From contig NZ_CP049362.1 of the NCBI RefSeq assembly GCF_019343455.1, positions 1,550,001 through 1,614,000 of the forward strand: DNA of 64,000 nucleotides, in the 5' to 3' direction. Below are positions 7,795 to 18,639 of this stretch, in pieces. The stretch comes from Alcaligenes ammonioxydans (lineage in GTDB: Bacteria > Pseudomonadota > Gammaproteobacteria > Burkholderiales > Burkholderiaceae_B). Under the pieces are notes generated by a model, which saw only the letters and a list, made by a program, of their open reading frames with translations, made no database searches and was not told where the DNA came from. How positions within the stretch are numbered: the first letter of the stretch is position 1; each line of letters begins with the position of its first letter. A program made the position numbers and the translations under genes.

Positions 7795-8020
7795 CCGCTG
7801 ACGAGTGATTCCAGAAGCAAACTTTCGAGTCTTGTAGCCTTAGGGCCGGCGCTTCGTATTCAACGGTGTTTTCGCCCGTTTCCTCCTTCGCAAGGCATAG
7901 GTAGAGCGTTGCGCGCACGGACGACTACCGCACAAATTCGCTAGGTAAATTGTGCCCGCCGTGTGGATAAAATGCCGGTACGTGAATTGAGCTGAAAGAA
8001 ATTTTTGGGGAGTAGCGGAA

Positions 8021-9079
8021 ATGAGTAGGGCAAAACAAGACGGCAACGTGCTTTTTTCAGTGCGCATGCTGGCAGTGTCCCTCGTGTTGGCGATGAGTAG
8101 TGCGGCTGCCAAGGATGTGTCAGTCACCTTTTCTCATAAGGATTGGGATCTGAGCTGTGATAACACCCTGACTTGTCGTGCCGCCGGTTACGCACCTGAG
8201 AGTGAGGAGCCAGGTTCAACCGTGCTGTTAACTCGTAAGGCAGGCAGGGGGGAGCCGGTTGTCAACAAGGTGATGCTTGCGCACTATGACGATGCTCAGC
8301 AGCAGACAGGTGCGGCGCCAGAACTGTTTATCGCAGGTCGTACTGCAGGCCGATTAAGCTCGGCGGGCGATGAATCATGGCAAATGAGCGAGGATCAGTT
8401 CACTCGCTTTCTGGCGGCCTTGAAAAAAGACGATGCTCTGTCTTTCCGCCGGGATGACCGAACCTATTTGTTCTCAGGGGCAGGTTCAAGTGCGGTCTTG
8501 CTGAAAATGGATGATGTGCAAGGGCGCGTGAATACGCCAGGGGCGATTTTACGTCAGGGAAAGGCGAGTGAGTCGACGGTGAAGCTCCCCCTTGACGCCC
8601 CTCGTATTACTCGTGCCCCGGTTATCGATAAGAACCTTCGTCCCATGAATCAGCAAGAGGACGCCTTGATTCGGCCAGTGCTGTTGCAGGCGCTGGCAGC
8701 CGATGCCGAGCAGTCCTGTAGTGATGACAGACTGTCCGAACCTTGGGAAATCGCACGACTTGATCCGCAGTTTTCCCTCGTTGCCGCACCGTGCTGGCTG
8801 GCGGCTTATAACGCGGGGGACGCCTATTTTCTTGTCAGTAATACCATGCAGTCGGCTCCCGTGTTGGTGAGTGACAGTGCTACCGGGTACGACAATGGTC
8901 TTATCTCCTCTGCGATGAAAGGCCGCGGGTTGGGGGATTGCTGGAGCTATGAAACATCGGTCTGGGATGGCAGCCGCTTTGTAGAAAGTGAACGTGGTGA
9001 TACGGGGCGTTGTGCCCTGATTCGGGCAGGAGGAGCCTGGGATATCCCGGTCTATGTCAGCGAAGTGGTCGGACCCTAG
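8021..9079 (+). CDS. Exported DUF1176-family protein
   Basis: The 352-residue product has an N-terminal signal sequence (basic start, hydrophobic core LAVSLVLAMSSAAA, cleavage near residue 31). The DUF1176 hallmarks follow: the opening KDWDLSCDNTLTCRAAGY, a central region with RPMNQQEDALIRPVL, and a C-terminal Cys-containing DCWSYETSVWDGSRF with GRCALIRAGGAWDIPVYVSEV at the end. Five or six cysteines in the exported part suggest disulfides. The function of the family is unknown. GGAG at 8009-8012 supports ATG 8021. A strong terminator follows, so it appears to be a single-gene transcript. Confidence 0.85.
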   Translation: MSRAKQDGNVLFSVRMLAVSLVLAMSSAAAKDVSVTFSHKDWDLSCDNTLTCRAAGYAPESEEPGSTVLLTRKAGRGEPVVNKVMLAHYDDAQQQTGAAPELFIAGRTAGRLSSAGDESWQMSEDQFTRFLAALKKDDALSFRRDDRTYLFSGAGSSAVLLKMDDVQGRVNTPGAILRQGKASESTVKLPLDAPRITRAPVIDKNLRPMNQQEDALIRPVLLQALAADAEQSCSDDRLSEPWEIARLDPQFSLVAAPCWLAAYNAGDAYFLVSNTMQSAPVLVSDSATGYDNGLISSAMKGRGLGDCWSYETSVWDGSRFVESERGDTGRCALIRAGGAWDIPVYVSEVVGP

Positions 9080-9167
9080 GGAACAAACCGGCCACGGACG
9101 CCGTTTGCAGGGCATCCTTGGGCGTGCCGGCCCAAGGGGCCGGTGCAAGCGCCTATACGGTCACCGA

Positions 9168-9204
9168 ATCAGGGCGCGTTCCAGGCGGGCCCTGATCTTT
9201 TTTT
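9168..9204 (+). terminator. Intrinsic terminator after DUF1176 gene
   Basis: ATCAGGGC (9168-9175) pairs with GCCCTGAT (9189-9196) and is followed by C and seven T. Confidence 0.88.
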
Positions 9205-9263
9205 GCCAGTTCAGGCACTTGCCTAGGGTGAAAATCCACGATAGAATCTATGTCTTTCGTGTT

Positions 9264-9348
9264 GCGAACGTGGCGGAATTGGTAGACGCACCAGATTTAG
9301 GTTCTGGCGCCGAGAGGTGTGAGAGTTCGAGTCTCTCCGTTCGCACCA
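9264..9348 (+). tRNA. tRNA-Leu (anticodon UAG)
   Basis: The 85-base tRNA has acceptor arms GCGAACG (9264-9270) and CGTTCGC (9338-9344), discriminator A and an encoded CCA (9346-9348). The D-arm contains GGTAGACGC. The anticodon stem CCAGA/TCTGG encloses TTTAGGT, so the anticodon is TAG (UAG). The long variable arm expected of a class II (Leu) tRNA is present, and the T-loop reads GTTCGAG. Confidence 0.97.
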
Positions 9349-9546
9349 TCAAACGAAAGCCGTTGTTTTACAAAATCAATTTTAAATACGTCAACGGTTT
9401 CGTTTTTTCTTCTTATTGTCTGGCTTTTGACAGACTGCTTTCACGCTTTCCAGCGTCTGGCCCTAGTGCACAGAGTTCATTTGCGGTGGTGGGTCGATTT
9501 GCTCGGGAGGCTACCTTCTGCGGCAGCCTATTGCGTATCACCCCAT

Positions 9547-10764
9547 TCAGTGACGTTTAGGACTCTTGGCGATCAGGCCACGTGCCTGCCAATCAGCCTG
9601 CTGTTCGGCGCTGATGCCTAGGCTGTTCAAGATGTCTTCCGTGTCCTGGCCCAGATGGGGGGCAGGGCGGTATAGGCCGCCGGGTGTCTCGCTCAGCTTG
9701 GGGACGATGCCAGGGACTTTCAACGGTGTGCCATCGGGCAGTTGGCTGTCGAGCAACATGTCACGTGCCTGATAGTGCGGGTCGGCCGCTATGTCGGCAA
9801 TGTCGTAAACACGACCGGCTGGAACGCCTGCCTGATCCAGAATTTCCAGCACCTTGTCCAGTTCCAGGGCGCTGGCCCAGTGGCCGATGGCCGCATCAAT
9901 CACACCTGCGCTCCTGGCACGCCCATCGTTATGGGCGTAGTCCGGGTTGTCGGCCATGTCGGCACGGCCAATTGCGACCATCAGGCGTTTGAAGATACTG
10001 TCGCCGTTGCCCGCGATCAAGGCATATTTACCATCTTTGCATACATAGGCATTGCTGGGCGTGATGCCCGGCAAGCTGCTGCCGGCTGGTTCACGTATGG
10101 CGCCAAACGCAGCGTATTCCGGCAGCAGGCTTTCCATCATGTTGAAAACGGCTTCGTAGAGGGCGACATCGATATACTGGCCGACGCCTCCGTTTTGTTC
10201 ACGTTGCCGCAGAGCCATCATGATGCCGATGACGCCGTGCAAAGCGGCCAGCGAGTCGCCAATCGACACGCCGACACGCACGGGCGGGCGCCCGGCCTCG
10301 CCGCTCAGGTGGCGCAAGCCGCCCATGGCCTCACCGATGACGCCAAAGCCAGGCTTGTCCTTGTAAGGGCCGGTCTGTCCATAACCCGAGACCCGCAACA
10401 TGATCAGGCCGGGATTGATTGCCTTGAGGTCTTCCCAGCCCAGCCCCCATTCCTCCAGGGCGCCAGGACGAAAATTCTCGATGAGGATGTCGCATTCCTT
10501 GACCAGGGCGCGCACCACGTCCTGGCATGCAGCTTGACGAAGGTCCAGAGCCAGCGACTTCTTGTTACGAGATTGCACCTCCCACCAGACCGAGTTACCG
10601 TCATGCAGCAAACGCCATTTACGCAAGGGGTCGCCGCCTTTAGGGGATTCGATCTTGATAACGTCCGCGCCAAATTCGCCCAGTATCTTGGCGGCAAAGG
10701 GGCCGGCGATCAATTGGCCCAGTTCCAGGACCCGGATGCCGCCTAAAGGGGTGTTCATGTGCAT
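9547..10764 (-). CDS. CaiB/BaiF-type (class III) CoA-transferase
   Basis: The product is 405 residues from the ATG at 10764 (or 403 from the next Met, 10758), the usual family size. It starts with GGIRVLELGQLIAGPFAAKILGEFGADVIKIE and has NKKSLALDLR and ENFRPGALEEWGLGWEDL, all typical of the fold. The catalytic Asp should be the one in VSIGDSLAALHGVIGI. Class III enzymes move CoA between carboxylic acids through an aspartyl-CoA anhydride; the acid pair is not predictable here. The frame stays open 27 codons upstream, but that part lacks homology-like features. It is divergent from tig. Confidence 0.9.
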   Translation of the reverse strand: MHMNTPLGGIRVLELGQLIAGPFAAKILGEFGADVIKIESPKGGDPLRKWRLLHDGNSVWWEVQSRNKKSLALDLRQAACQDVVRALVKECDILIENFRPGALEEWGLGWEDLKAINPGLIMLRVSGYGQTGPYKDKPGFGVIGEAMGGLRHLSGEAGRPPVRVGVSIGDSLAALHGVIGIMMALRQREQNGGVGQYIDVALYEAVFNMMESLLPEYAAFGAIREPAGSSLPGITPSNAYVCKDGKYALIAGNGDSIFKRLMVAIGRADMADNPDYAHNDGRARSAGVIDAAIGHWASALELDKVLEILDQAGVPAGRVYDIADIAADPHYQARDMLLDSQLPDGTPLKVPGIVPKLSETPGGLYRPAPHLGQDTEDILNSLGISAEQQADWQARGLIAKSPKRH

Positions 10765-10931
10765 GTCAGTCTTGCGTCGGGAAGGTAAAGTAAGGGATGA
10801 TAGTCCGGCACGGCTGTATTGTCTTGACAGGAAATTATGATTCAAAATACGTTTGTTTGGATTTACCGTGCCAGTTTCCGGTAAAATGCCGGATTACTCT
10901 TATCAATTACTCAATTTAATATAGGTCTTCA

Positions 10932-12242
10932 ATGCAGCCCGAGGTTGAAATTCTGTCCGGCTTGGAGCGCCGAGTCGATGTGGTCGTTTCGGTGGCCGAC
11001 GTAGAAAAACAAGTCCAGGCCCAGCTCAAGCGTGTGGCTCGTACGGCCAAGGTACAGGGCTTCCGTCCCGGTAAAGCGCCTTTGTCCGTTGTCGAGCGCA
11101 GCCACGGCCCTGGTATCCGTTACGACGCCATCAACGAAGAAATCGGCAAAGCTCTGGACAAAGTGATCCAGGACTCCAAACTGCGTGTTGCTGGCACGCC
11201 CAATCTGGAAGCCAAAGAAGGCGACGTGCCTGAAGGCACCATGGCCTTTACCGCCACGTTCGAAGTCTATCCTGAAGTGAGCTTGCCTGATTTGTCCAAG
11301 CTGGAAATCAAGCGTGCCAACACGCCTGTGACCGACGAAGACATCCAGCGCACCGTAGACGTGCTGCGCAAGCAACGTGCCAACTACGAATCCAGTGCTG
11401 ATCGCGCGGCTCAGGAAGATGACCGTATCACGCTGGACTTTGTGGGCACCATCGACGGCGTCGCCTTTGAAGGCGGTAGCGCTGAAGGGTTCCAGTACCT
11501 GCAAGGTCGTGGCCGCATGCTGCCTGAGTTCGAAACGGCTGTTGCCGGTATGAAAGCAGGCGAAACCAAAACATTCCCCCTGGAATTCCCTGCCGATTAC
11601 ACCGGCAAGGAAGTGGCTGGCAAAACAGCCGAATTCAAGATCACCGTGACAGACGTGGCCCAGCCTGTTCTGCCCGAGCTGGATGCTGAATTTGCCAAAT
11701 CCCTGGGTCAGGCTGAAGGCGATGTCGAGGCCCTGTTGGCTGATATCCGTGCCAACATTGAGCGCGAGATCAAGGCTCGTGTCCACGCTCGCAACAAGTC
11801 TGCTGTGATGGATGCATTGTTGTCTGCCAGCGATTTCGAGGTCCCCAAGGCCTTGGTGGACAACGACGTGCAAGGTCGTATTGCTTCGGCTCGCGCTGAA
11901 CTGAAAGACCGTGGCGTGCCTGATGCCGACAAGATGCCTATTCCGGCCGAGGCGTTCCAGGAAGAATCCACTCGCCGTGTGCGTTTGGGTCTGCTGGTCT
12001 CCGAACTGGTCAAGGCCGCTGAATTGCAAGCCAAGCCAGAGCAGGTTCGCGCCCGCATCGAAGAATTTGCCCAGAACTACGAACAGCCCGCCCAAGTGGT
12101 GGCCTACTACTTGTCCGATCGCCAGCGTCGCGCCGAGATTGAGGCAGTGGTACTCGAAGACAATGTCGTCGAGCACGTACTGTCCCAGGCCAAGGTGACC
12201 GACGAGGAGGTGGCGTTCGACCAAATCATGGGAACCAACTAA
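10932..12242 (+). CDS. tig: Trigger factor, ribosome-associated chaperone
   Basis: The 436-residue protein has the three trigger-factor parts: an N-terminal ribosome-binding domain with the signature GFRPGKAPLSVVE (about residues 43-55), an FKBP-type prolyl isomerase domain (about 155-240, DRITLDFVGTIDGVAFEGG), and a C-terminal helical chaperone arm. It binds nascent chains at the ribosome exit and feeds folding or ClpXP. Its stop codon is immediately followed by the clpP ATG, so the two are probably translated from one mRNA. A TTGACA at 10824-10829 in the upstream gap is a possible -35 element. Confidence 0.98.
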   Translation: MQPEVEILSGLERRVDVVVSVADVEKQVQAQLKRVARTAKVQGFRPGKAPLSVVERSHGPGIRYDAINEEIGKALDKVIQDSKLRVAGTPNLEAKEGDVPEGTMAFTATFEVYPEVSLPDLSKLEIKRANTPVTDEDIQRTVDVLRKQRANYESSADRAAQEDDRITLDFVGTIDGVAFEGGSAEGFQYLQGRGRMLPEFETAVAGMKAGETKTFPLEFPADYTGKEVAGKTAEFKITVTDVAQPVLPELDAEFAKSLGQAEGDVEALLADIRANIEREIKARVHARNKSAVMDALLSASDFEVPKALVDNDVQGRIASARAELKDRGVPDADKMPIPAEAFQEESTRRVRLGLLVSELVKAAELQAKPEQVRARIEEFAQNYEQPAQVVAYYLSDRQRRAEIEAVVLEDNVVEHVLSQAKVTDEEVAFDQIMGTN

Positions 12243-12896
12243 ATGTCGTCAACCTTTGTCGACTTCTACGCCTCAATGCATGGGGGGCACTCCGTTGCCC
12301 CTACGGGTTTGGGCTATGTGCCTATCGTGATCGAGCAGTCTGGTCGGGGAGAGCGTTCTTACGATATCTACTCCCGCCTGCTGCGCGAGCGCATCATTTT
12401 TCTGGTGGGCCCGGTTCATGACAACTCGGCCAATCTGATCGTGGCCCAGCTGCTGTTTCTGGAGTCGGAAAATCCTGAGAAGGATATTTCGCTCTACATC
12501 AATTCGCCCGGTGGCTCGGTCTATGCAGGCCTGGCCATCTACGACACGATGCAGTTCGTCAAGCCGGAAGTCTCGACATTGTGTACCGGCATGGCTGCCA
12601 GCATGGGTGCGTTCTTGCTGTCTTCGGGCGTCAAGGGCAAGCGCCTTGCCTTGCCCAACTCGCGCATCATGATTCATCAGCCCTCGGGCGGTGCGCGGGG
12701 GCAGGCTTCCGATATCCAGATTCAGGCCAAGGAAATTCTGAGCCTGCGCGAGCGTTTGAACAAGATCCTGGCCGAGAACTGCGGTCAGCCTGTCGAGCGT
12801 ATCGAGCTGGATACCGAGCGTGACAACTTCATGGCAGCTGAAGACGCTGTGGCCTATGGCCTGATCGACAAGGTGATGAGTACTCGTGACGAGTAA
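12243..12896 (+). CDS. clpP: ATP-dependent Clp protease proteolytic subunit
   Basis: The 217-residue serine peptidase carries its catalytic triad in the expected spacing: Ser120 in [10 protein letters not shown], His145 in [10 protein letters not shown] and Asp194 in DTERDNF. The short N-terminal propeptide region (about 20 residues) is present. It assembles into a double heptamer and degrades substrates unfolded by ClpX, encoded next. The ATG begins on the base after the tig stop. Confidence 0.98.
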   Translation: MSSTFVDFYASMHGGHSVAPTGLGYVPIVIEQSGRGERSYDIYSRLLRERIIFLVGPVHDNSANLIVAQLLFLESENPEKDISLYINSPGGSVYAGLAIYDTMQFVKPEVSTLCTGMAASMGAFLLSSGVKGKRLALPNSRIMIHQPSGGARGQASDIQIQAKEILSLRERLNKILAENCGQPVERIELDTERDNFMAAEDAVAYGLIDKVMSTRDE

Positions 12897-12945
12897 TCAC
12901 CTTCCCCTGCGAGGGGCGGTCTGAAGCAGTACTATGGCTGTTCGG

Positions 12946-12970
12946 GGGCGGGACTTGTTCCCGTCCTTTT
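12946..12970 (+). terminator. Terminator-like hairpin between clpP and clpX
   Basis: GGGCGGGA (12946-12953) pairs, with one G-T, with TCCCGTCC (12959-12966) around CTTGT and is followed by TTTT. It lies 27 bases before the clpX start and could lower read-through into clpX. Confidence 0.45.
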
Positions 12971-12996
12971 ACCATCCTGAAGTGAAATTTAAATTT

Positions 12997-14298
<1,302 letters not shown>

Positions 14299-14457
14299 AG
14301 ATATTTCCTTGCTGGTGCTCGCTCTGGCTTCGGTCAGAGGCGCGCAGGCAAGACAGGGCGGCAGGCAAGGATTAAGAAAGGGGTGAGAAACCTACGGGCG
14401 TAAACGTTGGCCTTTCGTTAACTTTGTAAAGTTCTGTTCTCATGTTCGTTCGGCCTA

Positions 14458-14485
14458 CTTGAAATATCAAAATTTGCCACAATCT
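14458..14485 (+). promoter_or_regulatory. Possible heat-shock (sigma-32-type) promoter of lon
   Basis: CTTGAAA (14458-14464) matches a sigma-32 -35 element; 11 bases later GCCACAATCT (14476-14485) partly resembles the CCCCATnT -10. lon is a heat-shock gene in many proteobacteria. The -10 match is only partial. Confidence 0.35.
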
Positions 14486-14508
14486 GAGCTACAACAGGTT
14501 AAACCGTG

Positions 14509-14533
14509 AAAGGGAAGCCCAGGCTTCCCTTTT
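14509..14533 (+). terminator. Terminator-like hairpin in the lon leader
   Basis: AAAGGGAAGC (14509-14518) pairs perfectly with GCTTCCCTTT (14523-14532) around CCAG; only a short T-run follows. It either ends transcripts coming from clpX or forms part of the lon leader, being downstream of the possible promoter and about 25-30 bases before the lon start. Confidence 0.6.
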
Positions 14534-14556
14534 GCGTCTAAGGACATTTATAGGAA

Positions 14557-17028
14557 ATGACTATGTCTGCGAGCCAGATTCTTTCTACGGAACCTATTGA
14601 GCTGCCGCTGCTTCCTTTGCGCGATGTAGTGGTGTTCCCTCACATGGTGATTCCGCTTTTTGTGGGCCGGCCTCGCTCGATTAAAGCTCTTGAGCTGGCG
14701 ATGGAGTCCGGCAACAATATTATGCTGGTGGCGCAAAAGTCCGCGGGCAAGGACGATCCTGCTCCCGAGGATCTCTACGAAATTGCGTGTGCGGCCAGTA
14801 TTTTGCAAATGCTCAAGCTGCCCGATGGCACGGTTAAGGTGCTGGTCGAGGGTTTGCAGCGCGCTCGCATCACGCAGGTTCAGGATGCGGAAACCCACTT
14901 CATGGCCTCCGTGGTCGAGGTGCCCGGTGATGCCGGTGATGCGGCTGAAACCGAAGCGCTGCGCCGTGCTGTGCTGAGCCAGTTCGAGCAATACGTCAAA
15001 TTGAACAAGAAAATTCCTCAGGAGATTCTCACTTCTCTGACGGGGATTGATGACGCCGGTCGTCTGGCCGATACCATTGCTGCTCACTTGCCTTTGAAGT
15101 TAGAGCAAAAGCAAGGCATGCTGGAAACGCCCAAGGCTATGGAGCGTCTGGAAGGCTTGTTGTCTCAGTTGGAAGGCGAAATTGACATCTTGCAGGTCGA
15201 GAAGCGTATTCGCGGCCGTGTGAAAAAGCAGATGGAAAAGAGCCAGCGTGATTACTATCTGAATGAGCAGGTCAAGGCCATTCAGAAAGAGTTGGGCGAA
15301 GGCGAGGACGGTGCGGATGTTGAAGAGCTGGAAAAACGCATCGAACAGGCCCAACTGAGCAAAGAGGCGCTTAAGAAAGCCGAATCCGAAATGAAGAAGC
15401 TCAAGCTGATGTCGCCGATGTCAGCCGAAGCTACGGTGGTGCGCAACTACATTGAAACGCTGGTCGGCTTGCCGTGGCGTAAAAAGAGCCGTATCAATAA
15501 CTCCTTGAGCAATGCCCAGGATGTGTTGGATGCGGATCACTTTGGCCTGGAGAAGGTCAAGGAACGGATTGTCGAGTACCTGGCAGTGCAACAGCGCGTG
15601 GACAAGCTCAAGGCACCTATCCTGTGTCTGGTTGGCCCTCCGGGTGTGGGTAAAACCTCTTTGGGTCAGTCGATAGCCAAGGCCACGAACCGCAAGTTCA
15701 TTCGCATGGCTTTGGGTGGGGTGCGTGACGAGGCCGAGATTCGTGGTCACCGCCGTACGTACATCGGCTCCATGCCCGGCAAGGTGGTTCAGAACATGAG
15801 CAAGGTGGGTGTACGCAACCCGCTGTTCCTGTTGGACGAGATCGACAAGATGGGTGCGGATTTCCGTGGTGATCCATCCTCGGCATTGCTGGAGGTTCTG
15901 GACCCTGAACAAAACCACACCTTCCAGGATCACTACCTGGAAGTGGACTACGACCTGTCCGATGTGATGTTTGTGGCAACCAGCAACACCTTGAATATTC
16001 CACCGGCCCTGCTGGACCGTATGGAAGTGATTCGTCTGTCGGGTTACACCGAAGACGAAAAGGTGCGGATTGCCTTCGATTACCTTCTGCCCAAGCTGAT
16101 GAAAAACAACGGCGTACGCGAAGGCGAACTCGAGGTGACGGAAGATGCCGTGCGCGACATCGTACGCTACTACACGCGGGAAGCGGGTGTCCGTTCGCTG
16201 GAGCGGGAAATCAGCAAAATCTGCCGCAAGGTGGTTCGCAAATTGCTAGTAGCCAATCCTCAGGCTGGCACACGAGCGTCCCGTCACAAGGTTTTGACGC
16301 AGGAAACCCTGGTGGTTAACTCGGAGAACCTGAGCGAATACCTGGGCGTGCGTCGTTTCTCCTTCGGCCTGGCCGAGAAAGAGAACAAGATTGGTCAGGT
16401 GACTGGTCTGGCCTGGACCGAGGTGGGTGGCGATTTGCTGACCATCGAAGTCGCCGATATGCCCGGTAAAGGCAATGTGCTGCGTACCGGTTCGATCGGT
16501 GACGTGATGAAAGAGTCGGTCGAAGCGGCCCGTACGGTTGTGCGATCCCGTGCTCAGAAGTGGGGTATCCCCAATACGGTGTTTGAGAAGCGTGATCTGC
16601 ACGTACACTTTCCAGAGGGCGCGACGCCCAAGGATGGTCCATCGGCCGGTATCGCCATCACGACCGCTATCGTATCCAGCCTGACGGGTATTCCGGTTCG
16701 TGCCGACGTGGCCATGACGGGTGAAATCACCTTGCGCGGCGAAGTTCTGCCTATCGGTGGCTTGAAAGAGAAGCTGTTGGCAGCGCAACGCGGCGGTATC
16801 AAAACCGTGATGATCCCGGAGGAAAACGTCAAGGACTTGGCGGATATTCCCGATAACGTGAAAAACACGCTGGAGATCATTCCGGTGCGTTGGATTGATC
16901 GCGTATTGGAAGTAGCGCTGCAAGATCCCGTCACGCCCTTGAGCGACGAGGAAGTGGCTCGTTTGGCTGCTGAAGCCCTGGCGGCCTCTCGTGCTGCTGG
17001 TGCTGGCTCCGAGTCATTCAAGCACTAA
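14557..17028 (+). CDS. lon: ATP-dependent Lon protease
   Basis: The 823-residue LonA has an N-terminal substrate-recognition domain (about 15-210), a coiled-coil linker, and an AAA+ module with Walker [12 protein letters not shown] and the Walker B/DEIDKMG segment. The C-terminal protease domain has Ser696 in DGPSAG and Lys739 in GGLKEKL, 43 residues apart as in E. coli. It degrades misfolded and regulatory proteins in the cytoplasm. The start is either ATG 14557 or ATG 14563; AGGA at 14552-14555 fits the second better. Confidence 0.97.
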   Translation: MTMSASQILSTEPIELPLLPLRDVVVFPHMVIPLFVGRPRSIKALELAMESGNNIMLVAQKSAGKDDPAPEDLYEIACAASILQMLKLPDGTVKVLVEGLQRARITQVQDAETHFMASVVEVPGDAGDAAETEALRRAVLSQFEQYVKLNKKIPQEILTSLTGIDDAGRLADTIAAHLPLKLEQKQGMLETPKAMERLEGLLSQLEGEIDILQVEKRIRGRVKKQMEKSQRDYYLNEQVKAIQKELGEGEDGADVEELEKRIEQAQLSKEALKKAESEMKKLKLMSPMSAEATVVRNYIETLVGLPWRKKSRINNSLSNAQDVLDADHFGLEKVKERIVEYLAVQQRVDKLKAPILCLVGPPGVGKTSLGQSIAKATNRKFIRMALGGVRDEAEIRGHRRTYIGSMPGKVVQNMSKVGVRNPLFLLDEIDKMGADFRGDPSSALLEVLDPEQNHTFQDHYLEVDYDLSDVMFVATSNTLNIPPALLDRMEVIRLSGYTEDEKVRIAFDYLLPKLMKNNGVREGELEVTEDAVRDIVRYYTREAGVRSLEREISKICRKVVRKLLVANPQAGTRASRHKVLTQETLVVNSENLSEYLGVRRFSFGLAEKENKIGQVTGLAWTEVGGDLLTIEVADMPGKGNVLRTGSIGDVMKESVEAARTVVRSRAQKWGIPNTVFEKRDLHVHFPEGATPKDGPSAGIAITTAIVSSLTGIPVRADVAMTGEITLRGEVLPIGGLKEKLLAAQRGGIKTVMIPEENVKDLADIPDNVKNTLEIIPVRWIDRVLEVALQDPVTPLSDEEVARLAAEALAASRAAGAGSESFKH

Positions 17029-17051
17029 GCCGTTCTTTCTCGCAGGACCAA

Positions 17052-17085
17052 AAACAGGCTACCTTGGGTTCAAGGTAGCCTGTTT
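17052..17085 (+). terminator. Hairpin terminator after lon
   Basis: A perfect 15-bp stem (17052-17066 with 17071-17085) closes on GGTT and ends in TTT. The stem is strong but the U-run is short. Confidence 0.72.
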
Positions 17086-17157
17086 GCATGTTGGGAGTGC
17101 TACCCAGGCGGGGCTGAGTCATTCCTGCGCTTGTCGTGCCTGGTAGGGGCAAGCCGT

Positions 17158-17194
17158 AAAAAACCCCATAGTCCACAATGGGGTATGGGGTTTT
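17158..17194 (-). terminator. Intrinsic terminator of lexA (minus strand)
   Basis: AAAACCCCAT (17160-17169) pairs with ATGGGGTTTT (17185-17194). Read on the minus strand the stem runs into six T (17163-17158). It lies 48 bases past the lexA stop and between the convergent lon and lexA genes. Confidence 0.78.
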
Positions 17195-17241
17195 GAGCTT
17201 GGTCTGTGTATGTCGCCCGGAACCTGGGCCAGGACAGGGGC

Positions 17242-17901
17242 TTAATGGAGCGGGTTGGTGCGAATGAGACCGACAGCAATGCCTTCCAGGGACAGGGAGT
17301 CGGGATCGGTGACGACAATCGGCTCAAAGTCCGGGTTTTCGGGCAAGAGGATTACCTGATTGCTGGAGCGTGACAGGCGCTTGACCGTGACATCATCCCC
17401 AATGCGAACCACCACAATCTGACCATTACGTGCCTCGGTGGTTTTTTTGACTGCCAGCAGGTCCCCATCGAAAATACCGGCGTCTTTCATGCTCAGGCCA
17501 CGTACACGCAGCAGATAGTCGGGCGTTTGAGAGAAAAGGGTGGGGGCAACGCCAATTTCGCGCTCGATATGCTCGGTGGCCAGAATAGGACTGCCGGCGG
17601 CAACGCGACCAATGATCGGCAGCAAAAGTGCATCGGCCAAATTGGCCAGTACGTTGTTGCTGCTAGGCGTACTGTCGCGGGTGTCCGTGCCGAGCAGTCG
17701 TATGCCGCGCGAAGCGCCGGCCGTCAGCTCGATAGCGCCTTTACGGGCCAGAGCCTTCAAATGATCTTCGGCTGCATTGGCGGACTTAAAGCCCAGCACC
17801 TGAGCGATCTCGGCTCGAGTGGGAGGGAAACCGGTCCGTTCGATCTCGGAACGGATGATGTCCAGCACTTGTTGTTGGCGTGCAGTGAGCTTGGCGGTCA
17901 T
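17242..17901 (-). CDS. lexA: LexA, SOS-response repressor
   Basis: The 219-residue product has an N-terminal winged helix-turn-helix ([18 protein letters not shown], then [19 protein letters not shown]) and a C-terminal S24 self-cleaving domain. The scissile Ala102-Gly103 lies in GRVAAGSP, with Ser137 (GLSMKD) and Lys174 (VTVKRL) as the catalytic dyad; their spacing equals that in E. coli. RecA filaments trigger cleavage and derepress DNA-repair genes. A perfect CTG-N10-CAG box lies directly upstream, so the gene should be autoregulated. Confidence 0.98.
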   Translation of the reverse strand: MTAKLTARQQQVLDIIRSEIERTGFPPTRAEIAQVLGFKSANAAEDHLKALARKGAIELTAGASRGIRLLGTDTRDSTPSSNNVLANLADALLLPIIGRVAAGSPILATEHIEREIGVAPTLFSQTPDYLLRVRGLSMKDAGIFDGDLLAVKKTTEARNGQIVVVRIGDDVTVKRLSRSSNQVILLPENPDFEPIVVTDPDSLSLEGIAVGLIRTNPLH

Positions 17902-17912
17902 AGTATTGTCTG

Positions 17913-17928
17913 CTGAATATATATACAG
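17913..17928 (-). promoter_or_regulatory. LexA (SOS) box of lexA
   Basis: The 16-base CTG-AATATATATA-CAG at 17913-17928 fits the proteobacterial LexA consensus and lies 11 bases upstream of the lexA start codon. Confidence 0.92.
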
Positions 17929-17982
17929 TAAAGATTGTGCGTTACCGTTCGTGTTTTGGCAAGCGGCTCAGGCCGTAAAGAC

Positions 17983-18567
17983 TTAACTTTTGGCCTTTGG
18001 TGGCACCGAAGCGGGCGGGTTCCAATCCTTGCGGTCCAGTGTATACAGAACATGCGGCACAAGTTTGTGGCCGGCAGGGACGCCGGGATGATCGAAGGTG
18101 CCCGGCTGCTCCGTCATGCCCAGACGTTGCATAACGGTTTGCGAAGGGAGGTTCAGTTGCGCGGTGTAAGCAACGATCTGCTCCAGCTCCAGTTCTTTGA
18201 AAGCAAAGGCTAGGCAGGCGCGAGCCGCTTCCGTCGCAAACCCCTTGCCCCAGTACTCGGGTAACAGGCGCCAGACCAGTTCTACGCAAGGTTGAAAATA
18301 CAGATCGGCCGTGGGGCGGTTCAAGCCCACCATGCCGATGAATGCGCCGGTTTCGTTCAGTTCTACTGCCCAAGGGCCCCAGCCGTGTTCTTCGATCAGA
18401 CTTTGGCTTCGCTGAGCGATGGCATCACTTTGAGCACGATCCAGCGTTGCGGGATAAAAGCGTAGTGCATGCGGATCACGGTTCAAACGGTGAAAGGGCT
18501 CCAGATCGGTGGCTTTCCAAGGGCGGAGAAGCAGGCGGTCGGTATGTAGGGAAATCGCGTCGGTCAT
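17983..18567 (-). CDS. GNAT-family N-acetyltransferase (RimJ/RimL-like)
   Basis: The 194-residue product has the RimJ/L-type layout: TDRLLLRPWKATDLEPF at the start, then WAVELNETGAFIGMVGL as the central beta-hairpin. The acetyl-CoA-binding region follows as ELVWRLLPEYWGKGFATEAARACLAFAF, in which YWGKGFATEA is the pyrophosphate-binding loop, and VMQRLGM lies near the end. It should acetylate an amine with acetyl-CoA; the substrate is unknown. It is transcribed in the same direction as lexA but upstream of lexA's own SOS promoter. Confidence 0.9.
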   Translation of the reverse strand: MTDAISLHTDRLLLRPWKATDLEPFHRLNRDPHALRFYPATLDRAQSDAIAQRSQSLIEEHGWGPWAVELNETGAFIGMVGLNRPTADLYFQPCVELVWRLLPEYWGKGFATEAARACLAFAFKELELEQIVAYTAQLNLPSQTVMQRLGMTEQPGTFDHPGVPAGHKLVPHVLYTLDRKDWNPPASVPPKAKS

Positions 18568-18593
18568 GAGTGTTTTCCAAGGGCTGTAACAAC

Positions 18594-18622
18594 AACGCCC
18601 TTCCGGAGAAGGGCGTTGGTGG
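18594..18622 (-). terminator. Intrinsic terminator of the aminotransferase gene (minus strand)
   Basis: AACGCCCTTC (18594-18603) pairs with GAAGGGCGTT (18608-18617) around CGGA. Read on the minus strand it is followed by a T-rich GTTGTTAC stretch, 18 bases past the aminotransferase stop. Confidence 0.62.
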
Positions 18623-18639
18623 GTAGGGCTAAGGCCGGC

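Noticed and set aside
6403..7840. CRISPR array or satellite repeat in the AT-rich island
   Set aside because: Apart from the two related micro-protein tails there is no regular repeat-spacer spacing.
9010..9621. Plus-strand open frames running through the DUF1176 terminator and tRNA-Leu
   Set aside because: They cross a certain tRNA and terminator and are not coding.
10929..12224. A 431-codon minus-strand frame opposite trigger factor
   Set aside because: It mirrors tig codon by codon, is Phe/Gly/His-rich with no motif, and is not a gene.
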